Shown in pieces: positions 54,834 to 63,771 of a stretch of DNA of 64,000 nucleotides; the first letter of the stretch is position 1; the number at the start of each line of letters is the position of its first letter. The stretch spans positions 134,713-198,712 of the forward strand of contig MKWA01000022.1 in the NCBI GenBank assembly GCA_001899285.1, read 5' to 3'. This stretch comes from Rhizobiales bacterium 64-17. Its GTDB lineage: Bacteria > Pseudomonadota > Alphaproteobacteria > Rhizobiales > Xanthobacteraceae. The notes beneath the pieces were generated by a model, which searched no databases, was not told where the DNA came from, and worked only from the letters and a program-made list of their open reading frames with translations. The translations under genes were made by a program, and so were the position numbers.

Positions 54834-55315
54834 CAGCTTGCGCCGCGCATCTCGGCGGCTGCGGCGCGCACCGCCTTGATGATGTTCTGGTAACCGGTGC
54901 AGCGACACAGATTGGACGACAGCACGTCAAGCAGATCGTCGTCACTGATCTGCGGCTCGCGCTCCAGCACGCCGACCGCGAGCATCAGGAAGCCCGGCGT
55001 GCAGAAGCCGCATTGCAGCCCATGGTGATCCATGAAGGCGCGCTGCATCGGGTGCAGCTCGTTGCCTTTGGCAAGCCCTTCGACGGTGCGGATCGCCTTG
55101 CCGTCGGCTTGCGCGGCGAACATCAGGCAGGAGCGCACCGGCTCGCCGTTGACGATCACGGTGCAGGCGCCGCACACGCCGTGCTCGCAGCCGATATGGG
55201 TGCCGGTCTGGCCGCAATCCTCGCGGATCGCGTCGGCCAGCGTGCGGCGCGGCTCCACGGCGATCTTGTGGTCGCGGCCGTTGATCTTGAGCGTGATCGG
55301 GGTTTTCTCGCTCAT
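54833..55315 (-). CDS. Molybdenum hydroxylase 2Fe-2S small subunit
   Basis: A 160-residue electron-transfer subunit with two [2Fe-2S] clusters: Cys43, Cys48, Cys51, Cys63 (plant-ferredoxin type, GCEHGVCGACTV) and Cys102, Cys105, Cys137, Cys139 (QCGFCTPGF...NLCRCTGYQNI). All eight ligands are present. It lies between two large-subunit genes, overlapping the upstream one by four bases and the downstream one by one. Confidence 0.97.
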   Translation of the reverse strand: MSEKTPITLKINGRDHKIAVEPRRTLADAIREDCGQTGTHIGCEHGVCGACTVIVNGEPVRSCLMFAAQADGKAIRTVEGLAKGNELHPMQRAFMDHHGLQCGFCTPGFLMLAVGVLEREPQISDDDLLDVLSSNLCRCTGYQNIIKAVRAAAAEMRGAS

Positions 55316-57651
55316 GCGGCGGTCTCCGTCTGTTGGCGCGCGCGCAGCGCGGCGCGGATGCGCTGCGGCGTCGCCGGCATTTCGTCGATGGCGACGCCGA
55401 ACGGCGACAGTGCATCGTTGATGGCGTTCATCACCGCGGCAGGCGAGCCGATGGCGCCGCCTTCGCCGAGGCCCTTGGCCTGAAGATTGGTCGCGGTGGT
55501 GTGGGTTTCAAGGTGATGCAGCTCGATCGGCGGGATTTCATGCGCGGTCGGCGGCAGGAAGTCGGCGAGGGTGGACGACAGGATCGTGCCGTTCTCGTCG
55601 TAGAGGATTTCCTCGAGGATGGCGTTGCCGATGCCCTGGGCGATGCCGCCATGCACCTGACCGTCGGCGATCATCGGATTGATGATGCGGCCGCAGTCCT
55701 CGGCGGCGATGAATTTCTCGACCTTGACCTGTCCGGTTTCGATATCGACCTCGACCATCGCCACATGGCACGCATTGGAAAAGGTGCCCGGCGGATCGTA
55801 GTGGCCGGCCTCGGTCATACCGGGTTCGATCTCACCCTTGAAGCGGTGCGTCTGGTGATAGGCGTCACGCGCGAGCGCGGCGATGGCGATGCTGCGGTCG
55901 GTGCCGGCAACGGTGGCGGCGCTGTCGCCCAGTACGATATCCTCGGGTGCGGCCTCCAGCATATGCGTCGCGAGCTTGATGATCTTGGCGCGCAGCTTCT
56001 GCGCGGCGATCAAGGTTGCGCCGCCGGAAATCACCAGCGAGCGGCTGGCAAAGGTGCCCCAACCGTAAGGCGAGCGATCGGTGTCGCCGTGGATCACCTT
56101 GATCCGCTGCGGCTCGATGCCGAGCTGGTCGGCGACGATCTGCGCCAAAGTAGTGCGCAGGCCCTGACCGTGCGGCGAGGTGCCGATCCGCAATTCGACG
56201 AAGCCGGATGGGTCCATGGTCAGCTCGACCATTTCCCAGCCGGGCGTGATCGCCATGCCGCGCGCTGCGAACGCGGGGCTGCCGTAGCCGGTGCGTTCCG
56301 AGAAGGTGCAGAAGCCGAGGCCGAGATAGCGGCCTTGCTTGCGCAGCGCCTGCTGGCGCGCGCGGAACGCCGGCACGTCCACATGCTTGACGGCAAGCTC
56401 CAACGTTTCCTTGTAGGTCGCCTCGTCGAACACAAGCCCCATGGCCGATGTGTAGGGAAACTGATCGATCAGGTTGCGGCGGCGGATATCGATCGGATTG
56501 ATGCCCAGCTCGACCGCGGCCTTGTCCATCAGCCGTTCCAGCGCAAAGGTGATCACCGGACGCGACACGCCACGATAGGGCGCCATTGGGCAGGTGTTGG
56601 TGGCGACGCCGCGCGCGGTGCACGCATAGTGCCGCACGTCGTAGGGACCGGGGATTTCCGCCATCGCCATCAAGGGTTCGACGCCGCAGGTGGTGGGGAA
56701 GCAGGAATAGGCGCCGATATTGGCGAGCACGTCGGCCGACAGCGCGATCAGCTTGCCGTCGGCATCGAACGCCCCGTCGAGCGCGATATATTGATCGCGG
56801 CTGTGGTAGCTGGCGATCAGGTTCTCGCGGCGATCCTCGGTCCAGGCAAAAGAGCTGCGGTGTTCGCGCGCCAGCCACGCGATCAGCACATATTCCGGCG
56901 GCAGCGACATCTTCTGGCCGAAGCCGCCGCCGACATCGGGCGCGATCACCCGCAGGTCGGATTCCGGCATGTCGAGCAGATCGGCAATGGCGGTGCGCGT
57001 GAGATGCGGCATCTGCGTGGTGCAGGTCAGCGTGATACGCCCGGTCGCCGGATCGTAAGCCGCGTGCGCGGCGCGCGGCTCCATCGGCGTCGCGTTCTGG
57101 CGGCGTGAGCGCGCTTCGAGGCGAACGATCCTGTGTGCGTTGCGCCAGGCGGTGTCGAACTCCGGCGTCTTCACCTGCGCGTTGACGATCACATTGTCCG
57201 GCGCCTCCGGATGCAGCGCCGCGCTTGACGCCGCGTCGCGTGCATCGATCAGCGGCGCCGTCTCGTCGATCTCGACCTCGACCGCATCGGCGATGTCCTC
57301 GGCTTCTTCCTCGCTCGCGGCGATCGCGGCGGCGATACACTCGCCGGTGAAGCGCACGACGCCGTCGGCGAGGATCGGCTGGCCGATCGGCCGGTAGTTG
57401 AACTTGTACAGCATCGGCTTGATCGGCTTCACGCCGGCAAGCTCCGCCGCGGTGACGACGAAGGCGCCGTCCGGCGGCTTGATCTTCTTGATTGTGCCTG
57501 CGGCGACCGGGCTGCGCACGAAGCGCACCCAGTGCGCGGCCGGCAGATCGGCGGTGAAGCGCCCGCGGCCGGTCACCAGCGCCGGGTCTTCCAGCCGCCG
57601 GATGGCGCGGCCGACCCAGGTTGTGCCCGATCCTTTGGTGGCAGCGCTCAT
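55312..57651 (-). CDS. Molybdenum hydroxylase large subunit 2 (xanthine dehydrogenase/CoxL family)
   Basis: A 779-residue Mo-pterin subunit with GGGFGQKMSLPPEY and APYRGVSRP in the active-site loops and the catalytic Glu730 in GEGGAIGSP. Complete, and clearly diverged from the large subunit at 52563. The loop is of the non-CO (form II-like) kind. Its ATG overlaps the stop of the FAD subunit by four bases (57648-57651). Two complete large subunits with one small and one medium subunit suggest either two enzymes sharing electron-transfer partners or a mixed complex. Confidence 0.94.
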   Translation of the reverse strand: MSAATKGSGTTWVGRAIRRLEDPALVTGRGRFTADLPAAHWVRFVRSPVAAGTIKKIKPPDGAFVVTAAELAGVKPIKPMLYKFNYRPIGQPILADGVVRFTGECIAAAIAASEEEAEDIADAVEVEIDETAPLIDARDAASSAALHPEAPDNVIVNAQVKTPEFDTAWRNAHRIVRLEARSRRQNATPMEPRAAHAAYDPATGRITLTCTTQMPHLTRTAIADLLDMPESDLRVIAPDVGGGFGQKMSLPPEYVLIAWLAREHRSSFAWTEDRRENLIASYHSRDQYIALDGAFDADGKLIALSADVLANIGAYSCFPTTCGVEPLMAMAEIPGPYDVRHYACTARGVATNTCPMAPYRGVSRPVITFALERLMDKAAVELGINPIDIRRRNLIDQFPYTSAMGLVFDEATYKETLELAVKHVDVPAFRARQQALRKQGRYLGLGFCTFSERTGYGSPAFAARGMAITPGWEMVELTMDPSGFVELRIGTSPHGQGLRTTLAQIVADQLGIEPQRIKVIHGDTDRSPYGWGTFASRSLVISGGATLIAAQKLRAKIIKLATHMLEAAPEDIVLGDSAATVAGTDRSIAIAALARDAYHQTHRFKGEIEPGMTEAGHYDPPGTFSNACHVAMVEVDIETGQVKVEKFIAAEDCGRIINPMIADGQVHGGIAQGIGNAILEEILYDENGTILSSTLADFLPPTAHEIPPIELHHLETHTTATNLQAKGLGEGGAIGSPAAVMNAINDALSPFGVAIDEMPATPQRIRAALRARQQTETAA

Positions 57652-58505
57652 TTGACCGAGGCTTCCAGCGCGCGCCGCACCACGGCGCGGACCAGATCGC
57701 GGCGATATTCGCCGGTGGTCTGGATATCTTCGAGCGGATCGATCGCGGCGCTGGCGGCTTCCGCCGCCGCGCGGAACGCGGCATCGCCGGGCATCTGGCC
57801 GTTGAGCGCCGCTTCTGCTTCGGGAATGCGGCGCGGGCTCGCTTCCGCGCCGCCGACTCCCACGCGCGCGTCGGCGATGCGGCCGTCAACGATGCGATAG
57901 GTGGCGAGCGCCGCCGACATGGCGAAGTCGCCGGCGCGGCGGCTGAATTCGTTGAAGCCGAACTTGGTCCCGGCCGGCAGCAGCATGTAGCGCGCCTCCG
58001 CCAGCAATTCGTCTTCCTTGAGCGCGGTCGACATCAGACCCTCGAAGAAGTCGCGCGCGGGGATGATGCGCTCGCCGCCCTTGCGTCGCGCCACCAGCTC
58101 GGCGTCGAGCGTCGCGGCGGTCAGACACCATTCCGAGGACGGGTCGGCATGCGCGAGGCTGCCGCACATGGTCCCGCGCATGCGGATCGGATAATGCGCG
58201 ATATTGTGCACGACCGATGCCAGCAGTGCGCCGAGCGGCCCCGGTTCGACCGGCTTGTGGAATGCGCCGTGGCGTACGCGCGCGCCGACGATCAGCATGC
58301 CGTTCTCGACAATGAGTTTATCGAGGCCGGCGACCTCGTTGATGTCGACGAGATGTGCCGGCCGCGCCATGCGGAACGCCATGATCGGCACGAGGCTCTG
58401 CCCGCCGGCCAGAACGCGGCCGTCCTGCGGTGCGACTTCGGCCAGAATCGCCAACGCCTCATCCAGGGTTCGCGGCGTGTGACGAACAAAGGGCGCTGGC
58501 TTCAT
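57648..58505 (-). CDS. Molybdenum hydroxylase FAD-binding medium subunit
   Basis: A 285-residue flavoprotein of the CoxM type. FAD motifs are GGQSLVPIMAFRM and the second loop GSLAHADPSSEW (commonly AGGSLAHADPAAE; here MCGSLAHADP). A C-terminal CO-dehydrogenase flavoprotein domain follows. It is the first of the four hydroxylase genes and begins 12 bases after nadC. Confidence 0.95.
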   Translation of the reverse strand: MKPAPFVRHTPRTLDEALAILAEVAPQDGRVLAGGQSLVPIMAFRMARPAHLVDINEVAGLDKLIVENGMLIVGARVRHGAFHKPVEPGPLGALLASVVHNIAHYPIRMRGTMCGSLAHADPSSEWCLTAATLDAELVARRKGGERIIPARDFFEGLMSTALKEDELLAEARYMLLPAGTKFGFNEFSRRAGDFAMSAALATYRIVDGRIADARVGVGGAEASPRRIPEAEAALNGQMPGDAAFRAAAEAASAAIDPLEDIQTTGEYRRDLVRAVVRRALEASVK

Positions 58506-58517
58506 GGTATTACCTCG

Positions 58518-59351
58518 TCAGGCGTCGTCGAGCCCGATATCGACGGCGGGCGCCGCCTGGATGGTCTTGCTGGTCGAAACATAATCGACGCCGGTCTCGG
58601 CGATCGGCCGCACGGTGTCGAAGCGCACGCCGCCCGACGCTTCCAGCGGAATGCGGCCGGCGACGAGCTTCACCGATTCGCGCATCTCGTCGAGCGGCAT
58701 GTTGTCGAGCATGATGATATCGGCTTTCGCCGCGATCGCATCGCGAACCTGTTCAAGCCGGTCGCATTCGACCTCGATCTTGATCAGACCCGGCACGCGC
58801 GCACGGGCGCGCTCCACCGCCTTGGCGATACTGCCGGCGACCGCGATGTGGTTATCCTTGATCATCACGCCGCCGTCGAGGCCGAGGCGATGATTGGCGC
58901 CGCCGCCGCAGGTCACCGCATGTTTCTCCAGCATGCGCAGGCCGGGCGTGGTCTTGCGGGTGTCGATCAGCTTCGCCTTTGTGCCCTTGATGGCGTCCAT
59001 CCAGCGCGCGGTCTCGGTGGCGATGCCGGAGAGGTGCTGGACGATATTGAGTGCGGTGCGCTCGACGGTGAGGAGGCTGCGCGCCCCGCCGGACACGGCC
59101 AGCAGCGTCGTCTTCGGCTTGCAGCGCGTGCCGTCCTGGGTCTTAACCTCGACCTTCACGGCCGGGTCGTAACGTTTGAAGCAAGCGGCGGCGACGTCGA
59201 TGCCGGCCAGCGACAAATCCTGTCGCGCATTCATATGGAAGGTAGCCTTCGCGTCTGCTTCGATCATCGACAGCGCGGTGAGGTCGCCGTGGCCGATATC
59301 CTCCTCGAGCCAGAGGTCGATCAGGCGATTGACGGAGTAGAGGTCCAGCAT
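58518..59351 (-). CDS. nadC: Nicotinate-nucleotide (quinolinate) phosphoribosyltransferase
   Basis: A 277-residue enzyme that makes nicotinate mononucleotide from quinolinate and PRPP. Catalytic and binding segments are intact: DTRKTTPGLRMLEKHAV, CGGGANHRLGLDGGVMIKDNHI and IMLDNMPLDEMRE, ending with VDYVSTSKTIQAAP. The close fit to NadC/QPRT argues against ModD, the molybdate-operon relative. No nadA or nadB is nearby, but nadX lies 3.5 kb upstream on the same strand. Located at the head of a molybdenum hydroxylase operon, it may serve a pathway for pyridine carboxylates rather than household NAD synthesis. Confidence 0.93.
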   Translation of the reverse strand: MLDLYSVNRLIDLWLEEDIGHGDLTALSMIEADAKATFHMNARQDLSLAGIDVAAACFKRYDPAVKVEVKTQDGTRCKPKTTLLAVSGGARSLLTVERTALNIVQHLSGIATETARWMDAIKGTKAKLIDTRKTTPGLRMLEKHAVTCGGGANHRLGLDGGVMIKDNHIAVAGSIAKAVERARARVPGLIKIEVECDRLEQVRDAIAAKADIIMLDNMPLDEMRESVKLVAGRIPLEASGGVRFDTVRPIAETGVDYVSTSKTIQAAPAVDIGLDDA

Positions 59352-59423
59352 GCGGATACTCGCTACAACAGGCGATCAGCCGATCCGCCGATGATAGCCC
59401 GCCCGGCCGCCAAGGCAAGATCG

Positions 59424-59439
59424 TTTGTGTGCATACAAA
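59424..59439. promoter_or_regulatory. Operator-like palindrome upstream of nadC
   Basis: TTTGTGTGCATACAAA is palindromic in 7 of 8 pairs and lies 72 bases upstream of nadC, just after the end of the permease gene at 59455. It matches the 45455-45470 site at 13 of 16 and the 62795-62810 site at 12 of 16 positions. The form resembles GntR/FCD-type sites (TTGT...ACAA). Confidence 0.6.
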
Positions 59440-59454
59440 AGCGGCCGAAAGAGC

Positions 59455-60183
59455 CTAACGCGCCGCCGTCCGGTCCAGCAGCAGCAACAGCGCATTGGCG
59501 GAGACGGCGAAAACCGACAGGAACAGGGCCACGGCCATGATGGTGGCGATGTCGCCCAGCCCCATGGCGCTGGTGATCATGAAGCCGAGCCCGCGCTGGG
59601 AGGCGAACATTTCGCCGATCAGCACGCCGAGCAGGGTCAGCGAGAAGCCGAGCCGCGCGCCGGCGAGCACTTCAGGGATCACAGCGGGCAGCGCGACATG
59701 CCATGCCATCTGGCCGGGGGTCAGCCGCATGGTCTCGGCGGTACGCCAGTACACCGGCTTGATCTGCAGGATCGCCTTCATGGTGAAGATCGTCACCGGG
59801 ATCAGGCCGTGCATGGCCCCGAACGCAATCTTGGCGGAGATGCCGAGGCCGAAGCACAGCAGCACCAGCGGGTAGAGCGTCACCTTCGGCAGCGAATAGA
59901 GCGCGATCAGGATCGGCTCGGAGACGATTGCCGAGGTACGGCTCAGGCCGAGCACGACGCCGAGTGCGACGCCGCCGATCAGCGAGATCAGCGCGGCGGC
60001 GACGAACGCGCGGGCGGTTTCCGCGACATTGAGCCAGAACCGCTCGGTGCCGAGCAGCTTGCCGAGATGCTCGACGGTGTCGAGCGGCGAAGTCAGCGCG
60101 ATGTCGCCGGCGATCCAGTGCAGGATTTGCCAGGCGGCAACGATGCCGACGAGAAGCAGGATGAAGTCGACAAGCCGTCTCAT
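59455..60183 (-). CDS. SsuC-type ABC permease (second of two)
   Basis: A 242-residue permease with about six helices. The ATPase-contact loop is in KPVYWRTAETMRLTPGQMAWHVALPAVIPEVLAGARLGFSLTLLGVL, typical of nitrate/sulfonate/NMT1-type transporters. ATG 60183 (MRRLVDF) fits the family. It begins 7 bases after a different permease of the same type, so the transport channel may be a heterodimer. Confidence 0.93.
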   Translation of the reverse strand: MRRLVDFILLLVGIVAAWQILHWIAGDIALTSPLDTVEHLGKLLGTERFWLNVAETARAFVAAALISLIGGVALGVVLGLSRTSAIVSEPILIALYSLPKVTLYPLVLLCFGLGISAKIAFGAMHGLIPVTIFTMKAILQIKPVYWRTAETMRLTPGQMAWHVALPAVIPEVLAGARLGFSLTLLGVLIGEMFASQRGLGFMITSAMGLGDIATIMAVALFLSVFAVSANALLLLLDRTAAR

Positions 60184-60190
60184 CGGCGCC

Positions 60191-60955
60191 TCACCGTCGC
60201 AGCCGGCTCTGCAGCCGGCGGTCGATGGTGTCGAGCACCGCATTGGCGACGGTCGCGACAATGATGACGAGCAGCATCAGCCCGTACATCTTGCGGTTCT
60301 CGAAATTGTTGTAGGCGTAGGCGATCTGGTAGCCGATGCCCTGGCCCGACAGGATGAATTCGGAGGCGATCACGCCGATGAAGGCATAGGCGAAGGCGAG
60401 CTTGATGCCGGTGAACAGATGCGGTGCTGCGGCCGGCAGATCGATCAGCAGTGCGCGGCGCGCAAGCCCCATCCGGTAGATCGCCGCGGTCTTGCGCAGC
60501 ACGCGCGGGATGCGGTCGAGCCCGGTCAGGGTCGAGGCGATCATGGCGACGATCGACAGCAGCACGGCGATGGCGATGATCGCGCGATCGCTCACGCCGA
60601 ACACGACGATGAACACCGGATAGAACATGAAGGTCGGGATCGCGTAATAGCTTGCAAGCAAGGGCTCCAGCGTCGCGCGCAATCGCGGAAGCGCGTGGAT
60701 GGCGATGCCGAGTGCAAAACCCAGCGCGATCGACAGCGCCGAGGCGATCGCCACATCCTGCAAGGTCGAGACGATATCGGCGGTGAACTCGCCGGTTTCG
60801 AGCAGATGCCACAGGCTGGTCGCCATCTCGGACGGCGGCAGCACGACGGTGCGCGGCAATACGCCGAGGCGGCACAGCAACTCGAAGGCCAGAACAAAGG
60901 CGACCACGACCGCGAGGCGAATCCAGCCTTCGCGGGTCAGGCCGCCGCGTTTCAT
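60191..60955 (-). CDS. SsuC-type ABC permease (first of two)
   Basis: A 254-residue permease, about six helices, with the contact loop in LRKTAAIYRMGLARRALLIDLPAAAPHLFTGIKLAFAYAFIGVIASEF. ATG 60955 overlaps the ATPase stop (ATGA, 60952-60955). It is only distantly similar to the neighbouring permease, so this is not a recent duplication. Confidence 0.93.
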   Translation of the reverse strand: MKRGGLTREGWIRLAVVVAFVLAFELLCRLGVLPRTVVLPPSEMATSLWHLLETGEFTADIVSTLQDVAIASALSIALGFALGIAIHALPRLRATLEPLLASYYAIPTFMFYPVFIVVFGVSDRAIIAIAVLLSIVAMIASTLTGLDRIPRVLRKTAAIYRMGLARRALLIDLPAAAPHLFTGIKLAFAYAFIGVIASEFILSGQGIGYQIAYAYNNFENRKMYGLMLLVIIVATVANAVLDTIDRRLQSRLRR

Positions 60956-61788
60956 GGCCGCGTGCCCATCAGCTTGAGCGATTCGACGCGCAACTTCTCC
61001 CACAGCCTTGCTGTCACCGCGCCGAAGCCGGGATCGGAGACGATGCGGCTGTCGCGGTCGCGCGGCCAATGTGTTTCGACGATATCGATGAAGCGGCCCG
61101 GTCTCGCCGACATCACGCCGACACGATCCGACAGCATCGCGGCCTCATCGAGCGCGTGGGTAATCAGCAGCACGGTCGCGCCGGTTTCACGCCACAGCCG
61201 CAGCAGTTCGTCGCCCATCAACAGCCGTGTCTGCTGGTCGAGCGCGCCGAACGGCTCGTCGAGCAAGATCAGACGCGGTTGCAGCACCAGCGTGCGGGCG
61301 ATGCAGACGCGCTGGCGCATGCCGCCGGAGAGTTGCGCCGGATAGGCGCGCTCGAAATCGCGCAGCCCCATGAAGCCGATCGCATAATCGACGCGCTTTT
61401 TGATCTCGGCCTCGTCGACGCCGGCGCGGCGCAGACCGAACGCGACGTTGTCGCGAACCGTCAGCCAGGGAAACGAGGCGTCTTCCTGAAACACGACGCC
61501 GACGCCGTCCGGCACGCCGTCGATCGGCTTGTCTTCGAAGGTGGCCGTCCCGTCGGTCGGTGGCGACAGGCCGGCGAGCACGTCGAGCAGGGTGGACTTG
61601 CCGCAACCGGAAGGTCCGACCACGGCGAAGAATTCGCCGTGATAGAGATCGAGGTCGATGGGTCCGAGCGCATGCAGGCCCGCGCCCGACGCCAGCGGGA
61701 ACACCCGCGTCACGCCGCGCAGTTGCGCGTGGACGTCGCGCGGGGCGATTTCTACGCCGGATGCGGCGCCGTCAGAGGCGGCCGTCAC
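60952..61788 (-). CDS. SsuB/TauB-type ABC ATPase
   Basis: A 278-residue ATPase: Walker A GPSGCGKSTL, Q-loop FQEDASFPWLT, signature LSGGMRQRVCIART, Walker B LILLDEPFGALD. The start is the GTG at 61788, overlapping the binding-protein stop (GTGA); no ATG fits. The first 30 residues are a short extension before the ATPase domain. Confidence 0.94.
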   Translation of the reverse strand: MTAASDGAASGVEIAPRDVHAQLRGVTRVFPLASGAGLHALGPIDLDLYHGEFFAVVGPSGCGKSTLLDVLAGLSPPTDGTATFEDKPIDGVPDGVGVVFQEDASFPWLTVRDNVAFGLRRAGVDEAEIKKRVDYAIGFMGLRDFERAYPAQLSGGMRQRVCIARTLVLQPRLILLDEPFGALDQQTRLLMGDELLRLWRETGATVLLITHALDEAAMLSDRVGVMSARPGRFIDIVETHWPRDRDSRIVSDPGFGAVTARLWEKLRVESLKLMGTRP

Positions 61789-62768
61789 AGCTTGCCTTGC
61801 AGATCCTTGGGCAGGAACGACTGATCGACCACCTTGTTCCAGTCGACGTCCTCTTTCAGTTCGCCGATCAGCTTCAAGCCTTCCGCCGTGCGGTCGAGCT
61901 CGGCGCGGTTGAAGTCGCCGAGACTCCACATCTTCGGGGCGATCATGTTGTGGACCGCTTCCTTGGAGATGGCCGGATCGAAGTTCCACATCTTGTGCAG
62001 GATCGCGGCGGTCTCGTCAGGGTTGGCGTAGATCGCCTCGACCGCGGCGCGGCGGCCGGCGATGATGGCGCGCAGCTTGTCGCCGTTGCTGCGGGCGAAA
62101 TCGCGCGTGGTGATGCCGACCGAGGTTGTCATCGGCGGCAGGATATCTTTCGCCGCGGCGACGGTGCGATAGCGATCCTTGCGGATAATCGACAGCGGTT
62201 CGATCAACGCAGCGGCTGACACCGCGCCCTGTTCGAGCATCGTCAGCGCCGGCGGATAACCGCCGGCGGCGACGCGCGTCACCTTGCCGGCGTCGATGCC
62301 TTTGGCCTTGAGCTCCATCAGGAAGATCATTTCCGACGACGACTTCGGCGAGGTGATCGCTACTTTCTTGTCGACCACGTCGGCGATGGTCTTCACGTCG
62401 GAATTCGGCATCGTCACCAGTGTCGATTCCGCAACGGTGCGCGTGCCGACATTGACGATGACAAGATCAAGCCCTTGCCGCACAGCGGCCAGCGCCGCCG
62501 GCAAGGCCACTTCGCCATAGGGCGTCGTATTGGCGAGAATATTGCGCACCGTGGTACCGCCGCCGGCGGAGCCGATGATGCCGGTGATATCGATGCCGGC
62601 CTTCTTGAACAGGCCCTTTTCCATTCCGACCGCGAACGGCGCGCCATAGAGGCTCTGGCCCCATTGCGTGACGGCGATTTCCTCGGTGTGGGCAGGTGTC
62701 TGGAATGCTGCGCAAGCGATGAGCAGCGGGGCGGCATAACGAAGCAAACGAGTCCTGATGTTGATCAT
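61785..62768 (-). CDS. NMT1-type periplasmic substrate-binding protein
   Basis: A 327-residue type II binding protein with a signal peptide (LLRYAAPLLIACAAFQTPAHTE) and mature start AVTQWGQSLYGAPFAVGMEKGLFKKAGIDITGIIGSAGGG. NMT1-type members bind pyrimidines, aromatic or heterocyclic acids. GGTGGAG precedes ATG 62768. A strong promoter with an operator lies just upstream. It begins the transport operon that runs into nadC and the hydroxylase. Confidence 0.93.
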   Translation of the reverse strand: MINIRTRLLRYAAPLLIACAAFQTPAHTEEIAVTQWGQSLYGAPFAVGMEKGLFKKAGIDITGIIGSAGGGTTVRNILANTTPYGEVALPAALAAVRQGLDLVIVNVGTRTVAESTLVTMPNSDVKTIADVVDKKVAITSPKSSSEMIFLMELKAKGIDAGKVTRVAAGGYPPALTMLEQGAVSAAALIEPLSIIRKDRYRTVAAAKDILPPMTTSVGITTRDFARSNGDKLRAIIAGRRAAVEAIYANPDETAAILHKMWNFDPAISKEAVHNMIAPKMWSLGDFNRAELDRTAEGLKLIGELKEDVDWNKVVDQSFLPKDLQGKL

Positions 62769-62794
62769 GATCTCCACCTGATCGCGGACTTGAG

Positions 62795-62843
62795 TTTGTT
62801 TGTACGCAAACGATAGGCTAGGGGCGTGCTTCCGGGGTGTCAA
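62795..62843 (-). promoter_or_regulatory. Promoter and operator of the binding-protein operon
   Basis: On the minus strand TTGACA (62843-62838), exactly 17 bases, TAGCCT (62820-62815), then TTTGCGTACAAACAAA (62810-62795) over the expected start point. The inner GTTTG-CGTA-CAAAC is a perfect inverted repeat. Read on the plus strand it matches 59424-59439 at 12 of 16 positions. It lies 26 bases from the ATG, nearly the same as at 45498. Confidence 0.72.
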
Positions 62844-62885
62844 GAAAGGGTTTTTGCGCGATACGGCACGCGCCGCGGTATTGTC

Positions 62886-63692
62886 TTACGTTCCGACTTT
62901 CAGTTCGGAGACAAGTCCGCGCAGCGTCGCGACCGTCGACAGCGCGACGATCCGACCGGTGCGGGGATTGTCCGACGGCACGTTCTCGATCGCCATGGAG
63001 AAACGCGCGGTGTCGGCATCCACCTCGATGCGATGCGTGTTCAGCGTCAGCGAGGGATCGGCCCAGATCTCGAGTTGCGTGCGGTCAGGTCCGATGCCGG
63101 CGAGACTGAGCGCCACGGCGACGTTCACATTGGCCGGAAAGCCCTTCACGCCGTCGCGGGCGCTGCCGGAAAACACCAGCAGCGGCTTGTCGAGATTTTT
63201 CACCGAGATCTTGTTGTCGACGAGATGCGGCGCGCCCTCGAGGCCGCCCGGCGGCTTGCGCGTGATCATCTTCACCGAGCGGATGTCGCCTTCGGCGGCG
63301 GCGCGCACGGCGTCGAGCGCCAGCAACGCGCCGGACGGCACCAGAATGCGTGCATCCTTCTCCTTGGCGCGCGCCACCAGATCCCAGTTCGGCAGCAGCT
63401 GCCCGACCGACAGTGGCATGAAGATGCGACCGCGATCGATCGCGCTGATGGCGATGTCACGGAACAGCACGGGCGGCAGCATCTCCACCACTACGTCGCA
63501 ATCCTCGGCCAGCGCCGCCGGGGCCTTGAAGGGGATCGTTCCAAGCTCCGGCAGGTTACGCCGCGCCTTGTCCTGGTCGTGCACCGAAACCGCGCCGAGC
63601 GCCAGACCGGGAACGCCCCGGATCAACCGCCGCGCCACGTCGAGGCCGACGCCGCCGAGACCCGCCAGTCCAATCCGCAATACCCGCGCCAT
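62886..63692 (-). CDS. nadX: L-aspartate dehydrogenase
   Basis: A 268-residue NAD(P)-dependent enzyme that oxidises L-aspartate to iminoaspartate, the first step of an alternative NAD pathway. The Rossmann motif is GLAGLGGVG at the N-terminus; the catalytic domain has VPSGALLALDAV, GFPANVNVAVALSLAGIG and NTHRIEV...IENVPSDNPRTG...LSTVATLRGL, all typical of NadX. The start ATG 63692 has GGAGGAG just upstream. It lacks a nadA partner here. It lies 79 bases after the enoyl-CoA hydratase gene and 117 before the transport operon, whose promoter is in between. Confidence 0.92.
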   Translation of the reverse strand: MARVLRIGLAGLGGVGLDVARRLIRGVPGLALGAVSVHDQDKARRNLPELGTIPFKAPAALAEDCDVVVEMLPPVLFRDIAISAIDRGRIFMPLSVGQLLPNWDLVARAKEKDARILVPSGALLALDAVRAAAEGDIRSVKMITRKPPGGLEGAPHLVDNKISVKNLDKPLLVFSGSARDGVKGFPANVNVAVALSLAGIGPDRTQLEIWADPSLTLNTHRIEVDADTARFSMAIENVPSDNPRTGRIVALSTVATLRGLVSELKVGT

Positions 63693-63771
63693 GCCGCTCT
63701 CCTCCGCTTGCAGAGGTGCCTTAGCGAGGTTCCGCACGCCGGTAAACCCGACTCTCCGGTAACCGGTGGTG

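Noticed and set aside
52563-57651. Form I CO dehydrogenase
   Set aside because: Neither large subunit has the AYRCSFR active-site loop; the loops read GTYRAPGRYE and APYRGVSRP.
58518-59351. ModD-type molybdate-operon protein, suggested by the neighbouring Mo enzyme
   Set aside because: The NadC/QPRT active-site segments (TRKTTPG, GGGANHR, IKDNH) are intact and no molybdate transporter genes are nearby.
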